The notes beneath the pieces are model-generated. The model was not told where the DNA came from, did not search any database, and worked only from the letters and a program-made list of their open reading frames with translations. Shown one piece after another: positions 15,447-25,046 of a DNA stretch of 64,000 bases. Position 1 is the first letter of the stretch, and each line of letters opens with the position of its first letter. Both the position numbers and the translations under genes were made by a program. Source of the stretch: Streptomyces durocortorensis (GTDB lineage Bacteria; Actinomycetota; Actinomycetes; Streptomycetales; Streptomycetaceae); contig NZ_CP134500.1 in the NCBI RefSeq assembly GCF_031760065.1, positions 4,588,001-4,652,000 on the forward strand, read 5' to 3'.

Positions 15447-16628
15447 CTACGCCGGGCGCACGCTCCCGTAGATCGGCATGTAGTAGATCGACTCCTCGCG
15501 CACGTTCGCACCCGGCTTCGGGGCGTGGATCATCATCCCGTCGCCCTTGTAGATGCCGACGTGGCTGATGTCGTCGTAGAAGAAGACCAGGTCACCGGGC
15601 TGGAGGTCGGAGGTGGCGACCCGGGTGCCGACCTTCACCTGGTCCCAGGTCGTCCGGGGCAGGTCCACGCCCGCCTCGCGCCACGCCGACTGCGTCAGCC
15701 CCGAGCAGTCGTACGAGGACGGGCCCGAGGCCCCCCACACGTACGGCTTCCCGATCTGGGCGCGCGCGAAGGCCAGCACCTTCTCCGCCTTGGCGGCGTA
15801 ACCGCTGCCCGCGCCGGTGCCGGAGTCCGTACCCGTACCCGTACCGGAGCCCGCCCCCGTACCGCCGCCCGACTCCTTCGCGGCCTCCTCGCGGGCCTTC
15901 TCCTCGGCCTCGGCCCGCTGCTTCGCCTCGGCGGCCTGCTTGCGGGCCAGCTTCTCCGCCTTCTCCTTGGCCTCGGCCTCCTTCTTGCGCTCCAGCTCAG
16001 CCAGCCGCGCCTTCTCCTCGGCGGTCAGCCGGGAGAGCAGGGACCGGGCCTCGGTGAGCTTGGTCTGCACGTCCTTCTTGCTGGCGGCGAGCGTGGCCTG
16101 CGTCTCGGTAAGGGTCTCCAGGCTCTTCACCGCCTCCGCGCGCTTCTTCGCCGCCGAGGCCTGCTGCGTACGGAAGTCGACGACGGCCTTCTGCTGGCGT
16201 TCCGTCACCCGGCTCATCAGCTGGTTCTGGTCGAAGTACCCCTGCGGGTCGTCCGCCAGGAAGAACGTGGCCGTGGGCGCGATGCCGCCGCTGCGGTACT
16301 GCGCCGCCGCATACGCCCCCAGCGCCCGGCGCGCCTCGTTGATCTTCTCGGCCCGCTTCGCCACGTCGGAGAGCAGAGTGTCGACCTTCGTCTGCTGGGC
16401 CGCGGAGGCGGCCTTGGCCCGGTTGTACTCCTGGGTCGCGGAGCCCGCCTGCCGGTAGAGGGCGTCGACCTTCTTCTGGACTTCCTCGACGGCGGGCTTG
16501 GGCTCGGCGGGCGCGGCCGTCGCGCTCTGCGTGGAGAGCAGGGTGACGGAGGCCAGCGCGGCCGTCGTCAGCCCGACGGCGGGTGTGGCGGTGCGCACTT
16601 TCGCGCGCGGCTTGCGATGCGATGCCAA
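15447..16628 (-). CDS. Secreted NlpC/P60 (C40) peptidase under c-di-AMP riboswitch
   Basis: 393 residues from TTG 16628. The Shine-Dalgarno GGAAGGAG (16638-16645) abuts the ATG at 16637 with no spacing but lies 9 bases before this TTG, which then gives MASHRKPRAK, like the sister gene. Signal peptide to about STQSATAAPA, long coiled coil (45-215) with a Lys/Glu/Ala-rich segment, Gly/Thr linker, then catalytic domain: Cys in SSYDCSGLTQ, His in ISHVGIYKG, and MIHAPKPG. A peptidoglycan endopeptidase by family. The upstream riboswitch links its expression to c-di-AMP, which in Streptomyces controls cell-wall hydrolases such as RpfA. Confidence 0.9.
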   Translation of the reverse strand: MASHRKPRAKVRTATPAVGLTTAALASVTLLSTQSATAAPAEPKPAVEEVQKKVDALYRQAGSATQEYNRAKAASAAQQTKVDTLLSDVAKRAEKINEARRALGAYAAAQYRSGGIAPTATFFLADDPQGYFDQNQLMSRVTERQQKAVVDFRTQQASAAKKRAEAVKSLETLTETQATLAASKKDVQTKLTEARSLLSRLTAEEKARLAELERKKEAEAKEKAEKLARKQAAEAKQRAEAEEKAREEAAKESGGGTGAGSGTGTGTDSGTGAGSGYAAKAEKVLAFARAQIGKPYVWGASGPSSYDCSGLTQSAWREAGVDLPRTTWDQVKVGTRVATSDLQPGDLVFFYDDISHVGIYKGDGMMIHAPKPGANVREESIYYMPIYGSVRPA

Positions 16629-16650
16629 GACCGGCATCTCCTTCCGTGGA

Positions 16651-16795
16651 CCGCCTACCGGGTTAGCTGTCGGGTTCGGACGGGAACGGAAGGCTGTCCT
16701 ACGGTCCGGACGGGAGAGGTACGGACCGATTCACCCCGGTTCTGCGTGTGGGTCCCCGGTTCCGAACTGCCGCGAGGGCAGGCCGGATTCGGCGG
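16651..16795 (-). ncRNA. c-di-AMP riboswitch (ydaO/yuaA type)
   Basis: On the minus strand the conserved blocks occur in order: GGGGACCCA, GGGGTGAATC, GTAGG, CCGAACCCGACAGCTAACC and GTAGGCGG. These match the ydaO consensus. CCGCC at the 5' end (16791-16795) pairs with GGCGG at the 3' end (16651-16655) as P1, and CTGCC/GGCAG forms the next stem. The aptamer ends 6 bases before the Shine-Dalgarno of the NlpC/P60 gene. Ligand binding normally turns such genes off. Confidence 0.9.
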
Positions 16796-16849
16796 AGGTG
16801 TCCGTCAGGCGCGGTTCGCCTCAGGGAGGTACGGATCACCTGACCGAGC

Positions 16850-16879
16850 ACGCTAGCCAACCGGCCCCGCCGCTGGGAA
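16850..16879 (-). promoter_or_regulatory. Candidate promoter of riboswitch transcript
   Basis: Minus strand TTCCCA, 18 bases, TAGCGT (16850-16855) lies about 55 bases before the riboswitch P1 stem. The -35 match is weak. Confidence 0.3.
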
Positions 16880-17062
16880 GGACGATGAGCGATATGCCCG
16901 ATACATTTTCGTGACCTTCGCGGATCAGGCGCCCCGCACCCCCTCCGACCGGGCACTCCTTCACGGAACGTGGACGTCCGCTGTCCGTGTGTGCCGGTGT
17001 GAACGGCCCCTTCCGGACTTCGGCGGAAGGTTGTCAGTACGGCCGCCTAGACTCGGGAGGCG

Positions 17063-19501
17063 ATGAGCAGCCTCTTTGACGACAGCTTCCTGACCGGCCT
17101 CCAGCCCGCGGAGGACGGCCCTCCGCCGCCCCCCGAGGACCACGCACCCGAAGCGGTGCCGGAGGGACTCTTCGAGGGCGTCTTCGACGCGCCCCCGCCG
17201 CCCCGGGACGGGTATTACCGCGACGGTCACCCGCGCCCGGTGATCGACTCCGCCGCGCTGCTCGACGGGCTCAACACCGAACAGCGCGCCGCCGTCGTGC
17301 ACGCCGGGTCCCCGCTGCTCATCGTCGCCGGGGCCGGCTCCGGCAAGACCCGGGTGCTCACCCACCGCATCGCCCATCTGCTGGCCGAGCGCGGGGTCCA
17401 CCCCGGGCAGATCCTCGCGATCACTTTCACCAACAAGGCCGCGGGCGAGATGAAGGAGCGCGTCGAGCAGCTCGTCGGCCCGCGCGCCAACGCCATGTGG
17501 GTCATGACCTTCCACAGCGCGTGCGTCCGCATCCTGCGCCGCGAGTCCAAGAAGCTCGGCTTCACCTCGTCGTTCTCGATCTACGACGCCGCCGACTCCA
17601 AGCGCCTGATGGCCCTGGTCTGCCGCGACCTCGACCTGGACCCCAAGCGCTATCCGCCGAAGTCCTTCACCGCCAAGGTCTCCAACCTCAAGAACGAGCT
17701 CATCGACGAGGAGACCTTCGCCGGGCAGGCTGCCGATGGCTTCGAGAAGACCCTCGCCCAGGCGTACACGCTCTACCAGGCCCGTCTGCGCGAGGCCAAC
17801 GCCCTGGACTTCGACGACATCATCATGACGACGGTCCACCTCCTCCAGGCCTTCCCGGATGTCGCCGAGCACTACCGCCGCCGCTTCCGTCACGTCCTGG
17901 TCGACGAGTACCAGGACACCAACCACGCCCAGTACACGCTGGTACGGGAGCTGGTCGGCCCGGCCGGGGAGCACGACGCCCCCGCAGAGCTGTGCGTGGT
18001 GGGCGACGCGGACCAGTCGATCTACGCCTTCCGGGGTGCGACCATCCGCAACATCCTCCAGTTCGAGGAGGACTACCCGGACGCGACGACGATCCTCCTG
18101 GAGCAGAACTACCGCTCCACGCAGACGATCCTCTCCGCCGCCAACGCGGTCATCGAGCGCAACGAGAGCCGCCGCCCCAAGAACCTCTGGACCAACGCCG
18201 GCAGCGGCGCCCGCATCACCGGCTATGTCGCGGACACCGAGCACGACGAGGCCCAGTTCGTCGCCGAGGAGATCGACCGCCTCACCGACAAGGGCGATGC
18301 CAAGGCGGGCGACGTCGCCGTGTTCTACCGGACCAACGCCCAGTCCCGTGTCTTCGAAGAGATCTTCATCCGCGTCGGCCTGCCCTACAAGGTCGTCGGC
18401 GGTGTGCGCTTCTACGAGCGCAAGGAGGTCCGGGACGTCCTGGCCTACCTCCGTGTCCTCGCCAACCCCGAGGACACCGTCCCGCTGCGCCGCATCCTCA
18501 ACGTGCCCAAGCGCGGCATCGGCGACCGCGCCGAAGCGATGATCGACGCCCTCTCGCTGCGCGAGAAGATCTCCTTCCCGCAGGCGCTGCGCCGCGTCGA
18601 CGAGGCCTACGGCATGGCCGCCCGCTCGGCCAACGCCGTCAAGCGGTTCAACACGCTGATGGAGGAGCTGCGCACGATCGTCGAGTCCGGCGCCGGCCCA
18701 GCCGTCGTGCTGGAAGCGGTCCTGGAGCGCACGGGCTATCTCGCCGAACTCCAGGCATCCACCGACCCGCAGGACGAGACCCGCATCGAGAACCTCCAGG
18801 AACTCGCCGCCGTCGCCCTCGAATTCGAGCAGGAGCGAGGCGAGACGGAGGGCGCGGGCACCCTCGCGGAGTTCCTGGAGAAGGTCGCGCTCGTCGCCGA
18901 CTCCGACCAGATCCCCGACGAGGACGGGGACGGCTCCGGCGTCATCACGCTGATGACCCTGCACACGGCGAAGGGCCTGGAGTTCCCGGTCGTCTTCCTC
19001 ACCGGCATGGAGGACGGCGTCTTCCCGCACATGCGGGCCCTCGGCCAGACCAAGGAGCTGGAGGAGGAGCGCCGCCTCGCCTACGTCGGCATCACCCGCG
19101 CCCGCGAACGCCTCTACCTCACCCGCGCCGCCATGCGCAGTGCCTGGGGCCAGCCGTCGTACAACCCGCCCTCGCGGTTCCTGGAGGAGATCCCGGACGA
19201 GCACCTGGACTGGAAGCGCAAGGGCCCGATGGCCGCCCCGGCCGGACCCACCTCGGGCATCACGTCCTCGCTCTCCTCCTCCCGCTCCCGCTCCGGCCCC
19301 TCGGGTTTCGCGACCCGGCGCGGTACGGAGAAGCCGGTCGTCACCCTGGTGGTGGGGGACCGGGTCACCCACGACCAGTTCGGCCTCGGCACGGTGACGG
19401 CCGTCGAAGGCGTGGGCGACCAGGCCAAGGCGACGGTCGACTTCGGGGACGAACGCCCGAAGAAGCTGCTGCTGCGGTACGCGCCGGTCGAGAAGCTGTA
19501 G
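17063..19501 (+). CDS. pcrA: ATP-dependent DNA helicase UvrD/PcrA
   Basis: 812 residues, a superfamily 1A 3'-5' helicase used in repair and replication-fork maintenance. Walker A GAGSGKT is at about 90-96, Walker B DEYQD at 281-285, QNYRS near 348, and the C-terminal LMTLHTAKGLEFPVV and ITRARERLYL motifs are all present. The last 70 residues (VTHDQFGLGTVTAVEGVG ... ) form the Tudor-like RNA-polymerase-binding domain of PcrA. An extra acidic, Pro-rich N-terminus of about 60 residues is usual for Streptomyces. ATG has GGGAGG upstream. A perfect 18-bp hairpin separates it from the convergent M23 gene. Confidence 0.96.
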   Translation: MSSLFDDSFLTGLQPAEDGPPPPPEDHAPEAVPEGLFEGVFDAPPPPRDGYYRDGHPRPVIDSAALLDGLNTEQRAAVVHAGSPLLIVAGAGSGKTRVLTHRIAHLLAERGVHPGQILAITFTNKAAGEMKERVEQLVGPRANAMWVMTFHSACVRILRRESKKLGFTSSFSIYDAADSKRLMALVCRDLDLDPKRYPPKSFTAKVSNLKNELIDEETFAGQAADGFEKTLAQAYTLYQARLREANALDFDDIIMTTVHLLQAFPDVAEHYRRRFRHVLVDEYQDTNHAQYTLVRELVGPAGEHDAPAELCVVGDADQSIYAFRGATIRNILQFEEDYPDATTILLEQNYRSTQTILSAANAVIERNESRRPKNLWTNAGSGARITGYVADTEHDEAQFVAEEIDRLTDKGDAKAGDVAVFYRTNAQSRVFEEIFIRVGLPYKVVGGVRFYERKEVRDVLAYLRVLANPEDTVPLRRILNVPKRGIGDRAEAMIDALSLREKISFPQALRRVDEAYGMAARSANAVKRFNTLMEELRTIVESGAGPAVVLEAVLERTGYLAELQASTDPQDETRIENLQELAAVALEFEQERGETEGAGTLAEFLEKVALVADSDQIPDEDGDGSGVITLMTLHTAKGLEFPVVFLTGMEDGVFPHMRALGQTKELEEERRLAYVGITRARERLYLTRAAMRSAWGQPSYNPPSRFLEEIPDEHLDWKRKGPMAAPAGPTSGITSSLSSSRSRSGPSGFATRRGTEKPVVTLVVGDRVTHDQFGLGTVTAVEGVGDQAKATVDFGDERPKKLLLRYAPVEKL

Positions 19502-19511
19502 CGGCGGAGAA

Positions 19512-19553
19512 CATGGTGAAGGGGGCCCCACGCCCGGGGCCCCCTTCACCATG
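19512..19553. terminator. Bidirectional terminator between pcrA and M23 gene
   Basis: A perfect 18-bp stem (19512-19529 with 19536-19553) with a 6-base loop lies between the two convergent stop codons. Confidence 0.85.
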
Positions 19554-19561
19554 TGCGCGTG

Positions 19562-21244
19562 TCAGGTCGGGTCGACGCCCTTGCTGCGCAGCCACGCCAG
19601 CGGGTCGACCGCCGCGCCGCCGCCCGGCCGGACCTCGAAGTGCAGGTGCGGGCCGGTGGAGTTGCCCGAATTCCCGGAGTACGCGATGACGTCACCGGCC
19701 TTGACCGGGCCCGAGCGGATCTTGGTGCTGCTGAGGTGGCAGTACCAGGTCTCCGTGCCGTCGGCCGCGGTCACGATCGCCATGACCCCGTACGCGCTGT
19801 TCAGCTGTGTGCGCACGGTGCCGTCGGTCGCGGCCATCACCGGAGTGCCGTACGAGACGGGGAAGTCGATGCCCGTGTGCACGGACATCCAGTTGATGCC
19901 CGCCTGGCCGTAGTAGGCGCTCAGCCCGTGCTGCTTCACGGGCAGGACGAACTTGGGGCGCAGCGCCTCGCGGCGTGCGGCCTCCTCCTCGCGCTTCTTC
20001 TTCTCCGCCGCCTGCCGCTCCCGCAGGTCGATGCGTTCCTGGGTGCGGCTCGCGCGCTCGCGGAAGTCGGCGCTGCCCTCGGAGAGCTGTTCCAGCTGGT
20101 TGTCGAGCTTGTTGTTGGCGGCGACCGTCTTGACCGTGCTGGGGTCGGCGATCGCCATGGAGGCGGTCGCCTCCTCCGGCTTCTCCTCGCCGCCGGACAT
20201 CCCGCTGACCGAGGCGGCGGCGATGCCCGCGACGCTCATCACGCAGGCGGAGGGCACCGCGACGGTCAGGAGCGCGGAGCGCTTGGCGGGGCTGCGGCGC
20301 CGGGCCCGGTTGCGGGCGGCGGGTGGGCGGACGACGGCGCGGTTCACGGGGTGCGGGGCGGGCGCGTGGTTCGCGTAGTCCTCGGCGTCCGGCTCCGGAG
20401 CGTCGTCGGTGGCGGGGGCTGCCTCGGTGGCGAGCTCGGCGGTGGAGGACGGGGCTGTGTCCGTGCCCGCTTCCACGCCCCCTTCGTGAGTCTGCTGTTC
20501 GTACAGCGGATACGACGTCTGTTCGGGTCCGTACGCGGACTCCTCGGGCGTGGCGCCGGAGTTCCAGGCGGTCGCGTCGTAGGCACCCGTGTCGTACGTG
20601 CCGGTGCCGTACGCGCTCGTGCCGTACGCACCGGTTTCGTACCCGTCGGCCGTGTAGGTGCCGGTGGCGAAGGCGGTGGTGTCGTGGGCCCCGGTGTCGT
20701 ACGCGTCGGTCCCGTAGCCGCCGTCGGCCCTGTAGCCGCCGTCGGTCCCGTAGGCGGTGCCGACCGGATACGCCCCGGTGTCGTAGGCGTCCGTGCCGTA
20801 CGGGGCGGAACTGAACGCGGTGGTGGGGAAGGCGCCGGTCTCGGTGGCCGTCCACTGGCCGGTCGCGTCCTGGTCGACGGTCTGCTGCCAGGCGCCGGTG
20901 GCGTCCCACTGCTGCCCGGTCGTGTCCCACTGCTGGTGGACCTGCGAATGATCCGTGTAGCCGTCGTACGTGGCGGCCGCGGCGGCCGTGGCCGTCTGCT
21001 GGGCGCCCGTGTCCCAGGCGGTGGAGTCGTACGCGCCGCTGTAGCCGCCGTAGGACTCACCGCCGTAGGTGCCGTCGTACCCGGTGGTGGCGGTCGCGGT
21101 GGCCTGATGGGCCGAGTCGTAGCCGGCTGCTTGGCCGGATTCGTGCGCACCCGGAAGGGAGCCGAAGAGCGGGTCGGTGGCGAAGCTGCCGGTCGACTGA
21201 CTGTCGTACCCGACGGGCCCGGCGTGGGGGTGCTGGTCGTTCAC
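19562..21244 (-). CDS. Membrane-anchored M23 peptidase with Tyr/Gly/Thr repeat domain
   Basis: About 560 residues. The first 280 are a cytoplasmic low-complexity domain built of degenerate YDTGAYGT-like repeats. A membrane helix follows (ALLTVAVPSACVMSVAGIAA), then a coiled coil with a basic/acidic end (about 375-420) and a C-terminal LytM domain with Zn ligands in HTGIDFP and HLHFEV plus the GxxG-type loops. It is a likely peptidoglycan endopeptidase or an amidase activator. The GTG at 21244 is preferred over the adjacent TTG; a GAGAG stretch lies upstream. The repeats are in-frame at DNA level and likely vary between strains. Confidence 0.85.
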   Translation of the reverse strand: MNDQHPHAGPVGYDSQSTGSFATDPLFGSLPGAHESGQAAGYDSAHQATATATTGYDGTYGGESYGGYSGAYDSTAWDTGAQQTATAAAAATYDGYTDHSQVHQQWDTTGQQWDATGAWQQTVDQDATGQWTATETGAFPTTAFSSAPYGTDAYDTGAYPVGTAYGTDGGYRADGGYGTDAYDTGAHDTTAFATGTYTADGYETGAYGTSAYGTGTYDTGAYDATAWNSGATPEESAYGPEQTSYPLYEQQTHEGGVEAGTDTAPSSTAELATEAAPATDDAPEPDAEDYANHAPAPHPVNRAVVRPPAARNRARRRSPAKRSALLTVAVPSACVMSVAGIAAASVSGMSGGEEKPEEATASMAIADPSTVKTVAANNKLDNQLEQLSEGSADFRERASRTQERIDLRERQAAEKKKREEEAARREALRPKFVLPVKQHGLSAYYGQAGINWMSVHTGIDFPVSYGTPVMAATDGTVRTQLNSAYGVMAIVTAADGTETWYCHLSSTKIRSGPVKAGDVIAYSGNSGNSTGPHLHFEVRPGGGAAVDPLAWLRSKGVDPT

Positions 21245-21449
21245 CAACTTCTCTCTCGCCTCGGCAGCAGGACTGTTCTGGGTCCCGGTCAGCGGGTCCC
21301 CAGGGGGAAGCAGTGGCCGCGACTGTACCCGGCAGTATGTGAGGACGACAATCTTCGACAGGTTTTACGGCCGCAGGAAACGGGCAATCGGCCGTCTTTC
21401 GGTGGACGACTGGCACAGCCTTGGCCCTACGTTCGATAGATGTTCTATT

Positions 21450-22397
21450 TCAGGCCGCGGAAGCTGTCGTTCCGTCGGAGGCGGATGTGTCCTCCCGCGC
21501 CTCGCACGCATCGAGCGCCTCACGGACGGCGGCGGCCACCGCCGGATGTACGGGCAGCGCGAGGTGCCCGATGCCGGTGACGCGTACGTTCACGGCGTCG
21601 AGGTCGGAGTGGTCGACGCACGCTGTCTCGACCGGGACCATCACCTGGTCCAGCTCGCTCCAGAAACTGACGAACCGCGTCCGGCAACCGGGTGCGGGGC
21701 TGCGCAGCTCCTCGATCACGGAGGACCCGCCGCGCATCTGCCGCACGATGGGGTGAATACCCGCCCCCGGTGCGACGGCGGTGCCGCTGTGCGGCGTGCC
21801 GAGCGTGACCAGGGTGCGGACCCGGTGGTCACCGCCGAGCCGCTGCACGTAGTACCGGGCGATCAGTCCGCCGAGGCTGTGCCCGACGATGTCGACCCGG
21901 CGGTGCCCGGTACGCGCGCAGATCTCCTCCACATGTCGGCCGAGCAGTTCGGCGGCTGTACGGATGTCGCGTGTCAGCGGGGAGTAGTTGAGGGACTCCA
22001 GGTGCCGGCGGCCGTGCCGGGACAGCGTCCGGCGCAGGAGGAGGAAGACGGAGCGGTTGTCGATGAACCCGTGCAGCAGGACGACGGGCGGCGGGGCGGA
22101 GGCCGGGGCGAGGTGCGGGGCGGGCGACGGGTCGGGCGAGGGAACCGGCCGGCGGCGCTCCGGGGTGAGGCCGAAGGGGTAGACAGCCAGGTGCCCGGCG
22201 AGGACGACCAGCTCCAGTGCGGTGGCGCCGAGCAGCGCGGAGGAGAGGCGGGGGCCCGGGCGCCCGGGGCGGGCGAGCGGTCCGGCGAGGTGCGGCATTC
22301 CGGCGCGGTGCAGCAGTCCGGGGAGACGTAGCAGCCCGGGGCGGTTCAGCGGTAGGGGGCGGTTCAGCAGTAGGGAGAGGAAAGGGAGGACCTTCAC
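21450..22397 (-). CDS. Secreted or membrane-tethered lipase/alpha-beta hydrolase
   Basis: 315 residues. GTG 22397 has a perfect AGGAGG 7 bases upstream, so the longer upstream open frame is not coding. An N-terminal Arg/Leu-rich region with one helix ([20 protein letters not shown]) precedes the hydrolase: oxyanion-hole motif LLHGFIDN, nucleophile elbow GHSLGG (Ser near 178), Asp in a [10 protein letters not shown] segment and His in GIGHLALP. This layout matches triacylglycerol lipase/EstA-type enzymes. Substrate unknown. Confidence 0.85.
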   Translation of the reverse strand: MKVLPFLSLLLNRPLPLNRPGLLRLPGLLHRAGMPHLAGPLARPGRPGPRLSSALLGATALELVVLAGHLAVYPFGLTPERRRPVPSPDPSPAPHLAPASAPPPVVLLHGFIDNRSVFLLLRRTLSRHGRRHLESLNYSPLTRDIRTAAELLGRHVEEICARTGHRRVDIVGHSLGGLIARYYVQRLGGDHRVRTLVTLGTPHSGTAVAPGAGIHPIVRQMRGGSSVIEELRSPAPGCRTRFVSFWSELDQVMVPVETACVDHSDLDAVNVRVTGIGHLALPVHPAVAAAVREALDACEAREDTSASDGTTASAA

Positions 22398-22768
22398 GGG
22401 CCGACCTCCTGCACTGGTGCACGGGGGAGGCGGCTCCCGTCCCCGTGGACCCTCATGGGGTGTCGGCACGAGGTCGCGACCGGGTCGGCCAGCCGGTCGG
22501 TCAGCCGGTCGGTCGGGCGAAGATGGCCGTACCACCGTGCCGTGCGGCTGGCGGCGCGGTGGTACGGCGACCTCGTAGCGGCTCCCCTTGCGCCGGGTCC
22601 CCGCGCGGCCGGAACACCGCGTGGACGGGGGACGACGCCTGGCGAACATGTCCCACGTGTGATTTCCCCCTCCCCGCCTGCCGCGAAACGGCGGCGTGCG
22701 GGATGCTGTGGATAACGTTCGTTCACATCCCCGGCCCTTCAGGCGCGGGAGACCATGTGGAGGCAGTG
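22398..22768. other. Divergent intergenic region, lipase/icmB
   Basis: It holds the lipase ribosome site, repeats of GCCGGTCGGTC (22487-22517), a 12-bp inverted repeat (22526-22568) and GATAAC at about 22712-22717, a possible -10 for icmB. No gene seen. Confidence 0.5.
22526..22568. repeat. 12-bp inverted repeat
   Basis: GCCGTACCACCG (22526-22537) and CGGTGGTACGGC (22557-22568) are perfect inverted repeats around a 19-base loop. It could be a hairpin or an operator. Confidence 0.6.
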
Positions 22769-23182
22769 ATGGGTGTGACCGGTCCGATCCGTGTGGTGGT
22801 GGCCAAGCCGGGACTCGACGGCCATGACCGCGGGGCCAAGGTGATCGCACGGGCGTTGCGTGATGCCGGTATGGAGGTGATCTATACGGGGCTCCACCAG
22901 ACCCCCGAGCAGATCGTCGACACGGCGATCCAGGAGGACGCCGACGCCATCGGCCTCTCGATCCTGTCCGGAGCGCACAACACGCTCTTCGCGAAGGTGA
23001 TCGAGCTGCTGAAGGAGCGGGAGGCGGAGGACATCAAGGTGTTCGGCGGCGGGATCATCCCGGAGGCGGACATCCCTCCGCTGAAGAAGCTGGGCGTGGC
23101 CGAGCTCTTCACGCCGGGGGCGACGACGACCGAGATCGTCGACTGGGTCAACGCCAACGTCCGCCAGCCCGCGCAGACCTGA
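22769..23182 (+). CDS. icmB: Isobutyryl-CoA mutase small, B12-binding subunit
   Basis: 137 residues, a stand-alone cobalamin-binding domain. The base-off/His-on motif DGHDRG gives the axial His19, followed by SILSGAH and VFGGGIIP. Length and motif match IcmB, which joins a larger IcmA subunit to interconvert isobutyryl-CoA and n-butyryl-CoA, feeding valine carbon into polyketide precursors. The large subunit is not in this window, which is usual because icmA and icmB are unlinked in Streptomyces. ATG has GGAGG 7 bases upstream. A methylmalonyl-CoA mutase epimerase-type role is not supported. Confidence 0.88.
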   Translation: MGVTGPIRVVVAKPGLDGHDRGAKVIARALRDAGMEVIYTGLHQTPEQIVDTAIQEDADAIGLSILSGAHNTLFAKVIELLKEREAEDIKVFGGGIIPEADIPPLKKLGVAELFTPGATTTEIVDWVNANVRQPAQT

Positions 23183-23194
23183 GCCCGGACGTGG

Positions 23195-23290
23195 GTGCGG
23201 GCCTGGGCGTTGGCTCGGGCCTGGGCCTGGGCCTGGGCCTGGACTTGGGTGCCGGTGCCGGTGCCGGTGTGGGTGCGGGCCTGGGTGCTT
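23195..23290. repeat. Degenerate hexamer repeats
   Basis: Runs of GGGCCT (five copies near 23219-23240) and GGTGCC (three copies near 23251-23266) fill the gap between the convergent icmB and DUF5691 genes. It looks like slippage-made low-complexity DNA. Confidence 0.7.
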
Positions 23291-23318
23291 CAGGTGCGAG
23301 GAGGCGGGAGCGGGGCCG

Positions 23319-25031
23319 TCAGGTTGTCAGCTCCGCCTCCATCGCGGCGCGCAGCCGCAGAGTGGAGACCAGGCGCTGGAAGGCCTCCGACCAGTACCCT
23401 CCGGCTCCGGGCGACGCGCCCTCCTGTTCGTCCTGCGCGGCCGTGAGGACTTCCAGTCGATCGGCCTCGGCCGGGTCCAGGCAGCGTTCCGCGAGGCCCA
23501 TCACCCCGCTGAAGCTCCACGGATAACTCCCGCCGTCCCGAGCGATGTCGAGCGCGTCCACCACCGCGCGCCCGAGCGGCCCGGTCCAAGGGACCGCGCA
23601 GACCCCGAGCAGTTGGAACGCCTCCGACAGGCCGTGTGCCGCGACGAACTCGGCTATCCAGGAGGCGCGTTCGGTCTGGGGAAGGGTCGCAAGCAGCTTC
23701 GAACGCTCGGCGATCGAGGCGGTCCCCGGGCCGCTCGCCGGAGGCGCCGAAGGGGCCCCGAGCAGGGCTCGTGCCCACTGCGGATTGCGCTGGCGCACCG
23801 CCGCCCGGCACCACGCGGTGTGCAGTTCGACGGCCCACTCGTCGGCGACGGGCAGGGCCACGATGTCCTCGGCCGGGCGCCCGCCGAACCGTTCCTCCCA
23901 GATGCCGAGCGGCGTGGCCTCCACCAACTGCCCCAGCCACCAGGACCGTTCGCCCCGGCCCGTGGGCGGGACAGCGGCGACACCGTCGCGCTGCATGCCC
24001 GCGTCGCACTCGTGCGGCGCCTCCACGGCGATGGACGCACCGCCTCCCGAACGGTCCGGGTTCACACAGGACGTCGCGCGGGCCGCCATCCGCCCGGCGA
24101 GTGCAGACCCGGGCAGGGCGGACAGCAGCTCGGCGGCAGTGGCGCGGACATTGCGGCTGCGGTCCGACAGGGCCTGCTCCAGGAAGGGCTCGTCGTCACC
24201 GCTGAGCCCGGTCCGCAGCGAGTCCAGGAACATCAGCCGGTCCTCGGCCCGTTCAGTGGACCAGGTCGTGGCGAGGAGGGCCAGTGCGGCCGGCGGATCC
24301 TGGGCCCGTACGGCGTCGAGCAGCGCGATCCGCTCCGCGAACAGCCCCTCCTCCCACAGGCTGCGCACCGCCTCCGGGTCGGTGATGTCGGGTTGGACCG
24401 ATCCGTTCGCGGAACCGCGCAGGGCGAACTTCCACTCGGTGTTCAGCCCGGCCAGCCACAGCCCCCGCGGCCCCGCGAACGCGAGCGCCTGCGGCCGCAG
24501 ATCGGTGCGGGCACGAGCGGCGTCCAGCAGCGCGGGCACCAAGGCGGCCGGGGCCCGGAAGCCCTTCCGGTTGGCGGTGGCCAGCCACTGGGGAATCAGT
24601 TCGGTGAGGTCGGGCGCCGATCCGCGCCGCCCGCCGCCCGAGGGCCCGGCCCGGTCGGCGAGCAGGTGGGCGAGCCGCTGCCGGGCGGCCTCGGGGAGCG
24701 GCGGGCGCGGATCGGGGGCGGTGAGCTCCGGACGGGCCTCGGGTGCGGCGGGCAGCAGTCCCGCCCGCTGCCGCACGGTGTGCAGCGCGGCCGCGTCCAG
24801 CAGCGCGGCGGGGCCGTCGGCCGGTGCGGGGGCGCCCTGCGGCACCGGCGGTCGGCGGTCGGTGCCGAGCAGCGCCGAGGTGACCAGCTCCTCCCAGGGG
24901 AGCGCGTCGACGGCCCAGGTCGAGGCAGGGGCGGGGGCGGCGGGGGTGGGGGTGGTTGCGTCAAGGGCCCTGTTCCGGTGCGGGTCCGTGGTTGCGTTTC
25001 CGGCCGGGCGGTCGGCGGTCGTACGAGGCAT
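23319..25031 (-). CDS. DUF5691-family protein of the MoxR-VWA block
   Basis: 570 residues. A helical, HEAT-repeat-like protein (LFAERIALLDAVRAQDPPAA ... FLEQALSDRSRNVRATAAEL), with TLRLRAAMEAEL at its end; I recognise the DUF5691 family by content and by its genomic company. Function unknown. ATG 25031 has GGAGGGGA at ideal spacing. It lies 222 bases downstream of the SWIM gene on the same strand, with a hexamer microsatellite just before its ribosome site. Probably part of one functional unit with the divergent MoxR, DUF5682 and VWA genes. Confidence 0.8.
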   Translation of the reverse strand: MPRTTADRPAGNATTDPHRNRALDATTPTPAAPAPASTWAVDALPWEELVTSALLGTDRRPPVPQGAPAPADGPAALLDAAALHTVRQRAGLLPAAPEARPELTAPDPRPPLPEAARQRLAHLLADRAGPSGGGRRGSAPDLTELIPQWLATANRKGFRAPAALVPALLDAARARTDLRPQALAFAGPRGLWLAGLNTEWKFALRGSANGSVQPDITDPEAVRSLWEEGLFAERIALLDAVRAQDPPAALALLATTWSTERAEDRLMFLDSLRTGLSGDDEPFLEQALSDRSRNVRATAAELLSALPGSALAGRMAARATSCVNPDRSGGGASIAVEAPHECDAGMQRDGVAAVPPTGRGERSWWLGQLVEATPLGIWEERFGGRPAEDIVALPVADEWAVELHTAWCRAAVRQRNPQWARALLGAPSAPPASGPGTASIAERSKLLATLPQTERASWIAEFVAAHGLSEAFQLLGVCAVPWTGPLGRAVVDALDIARDGGSYPWSFSGVMGLAERCLDPAEADRLEVLTAAQDEQEGASPGAGGYWSEAFQRLVSTLRLRAAMEAELTT

Positions 25032-25046
25032 CGTTCCCCTCCAGTT

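Noticed and set aside
16961..19552. An 863-codon open frame antisense to pcrA
   Set aside because: Same GC artefact. Its protein is compositionally biased (Gly, Val, Asp, Arg) and pcrA is certain.
21450..22850. Long version of the lipase gene starting at 22850
   Set aside because: The AGGAGG before GTG 22397 fixes a shorter start, and the extension crosses the icmB promoter and start.
23195..23290. Repeat run considered as a CRISPR array
   Set aside because: Units are 6 bases without spacers, so this is a microsatellite.
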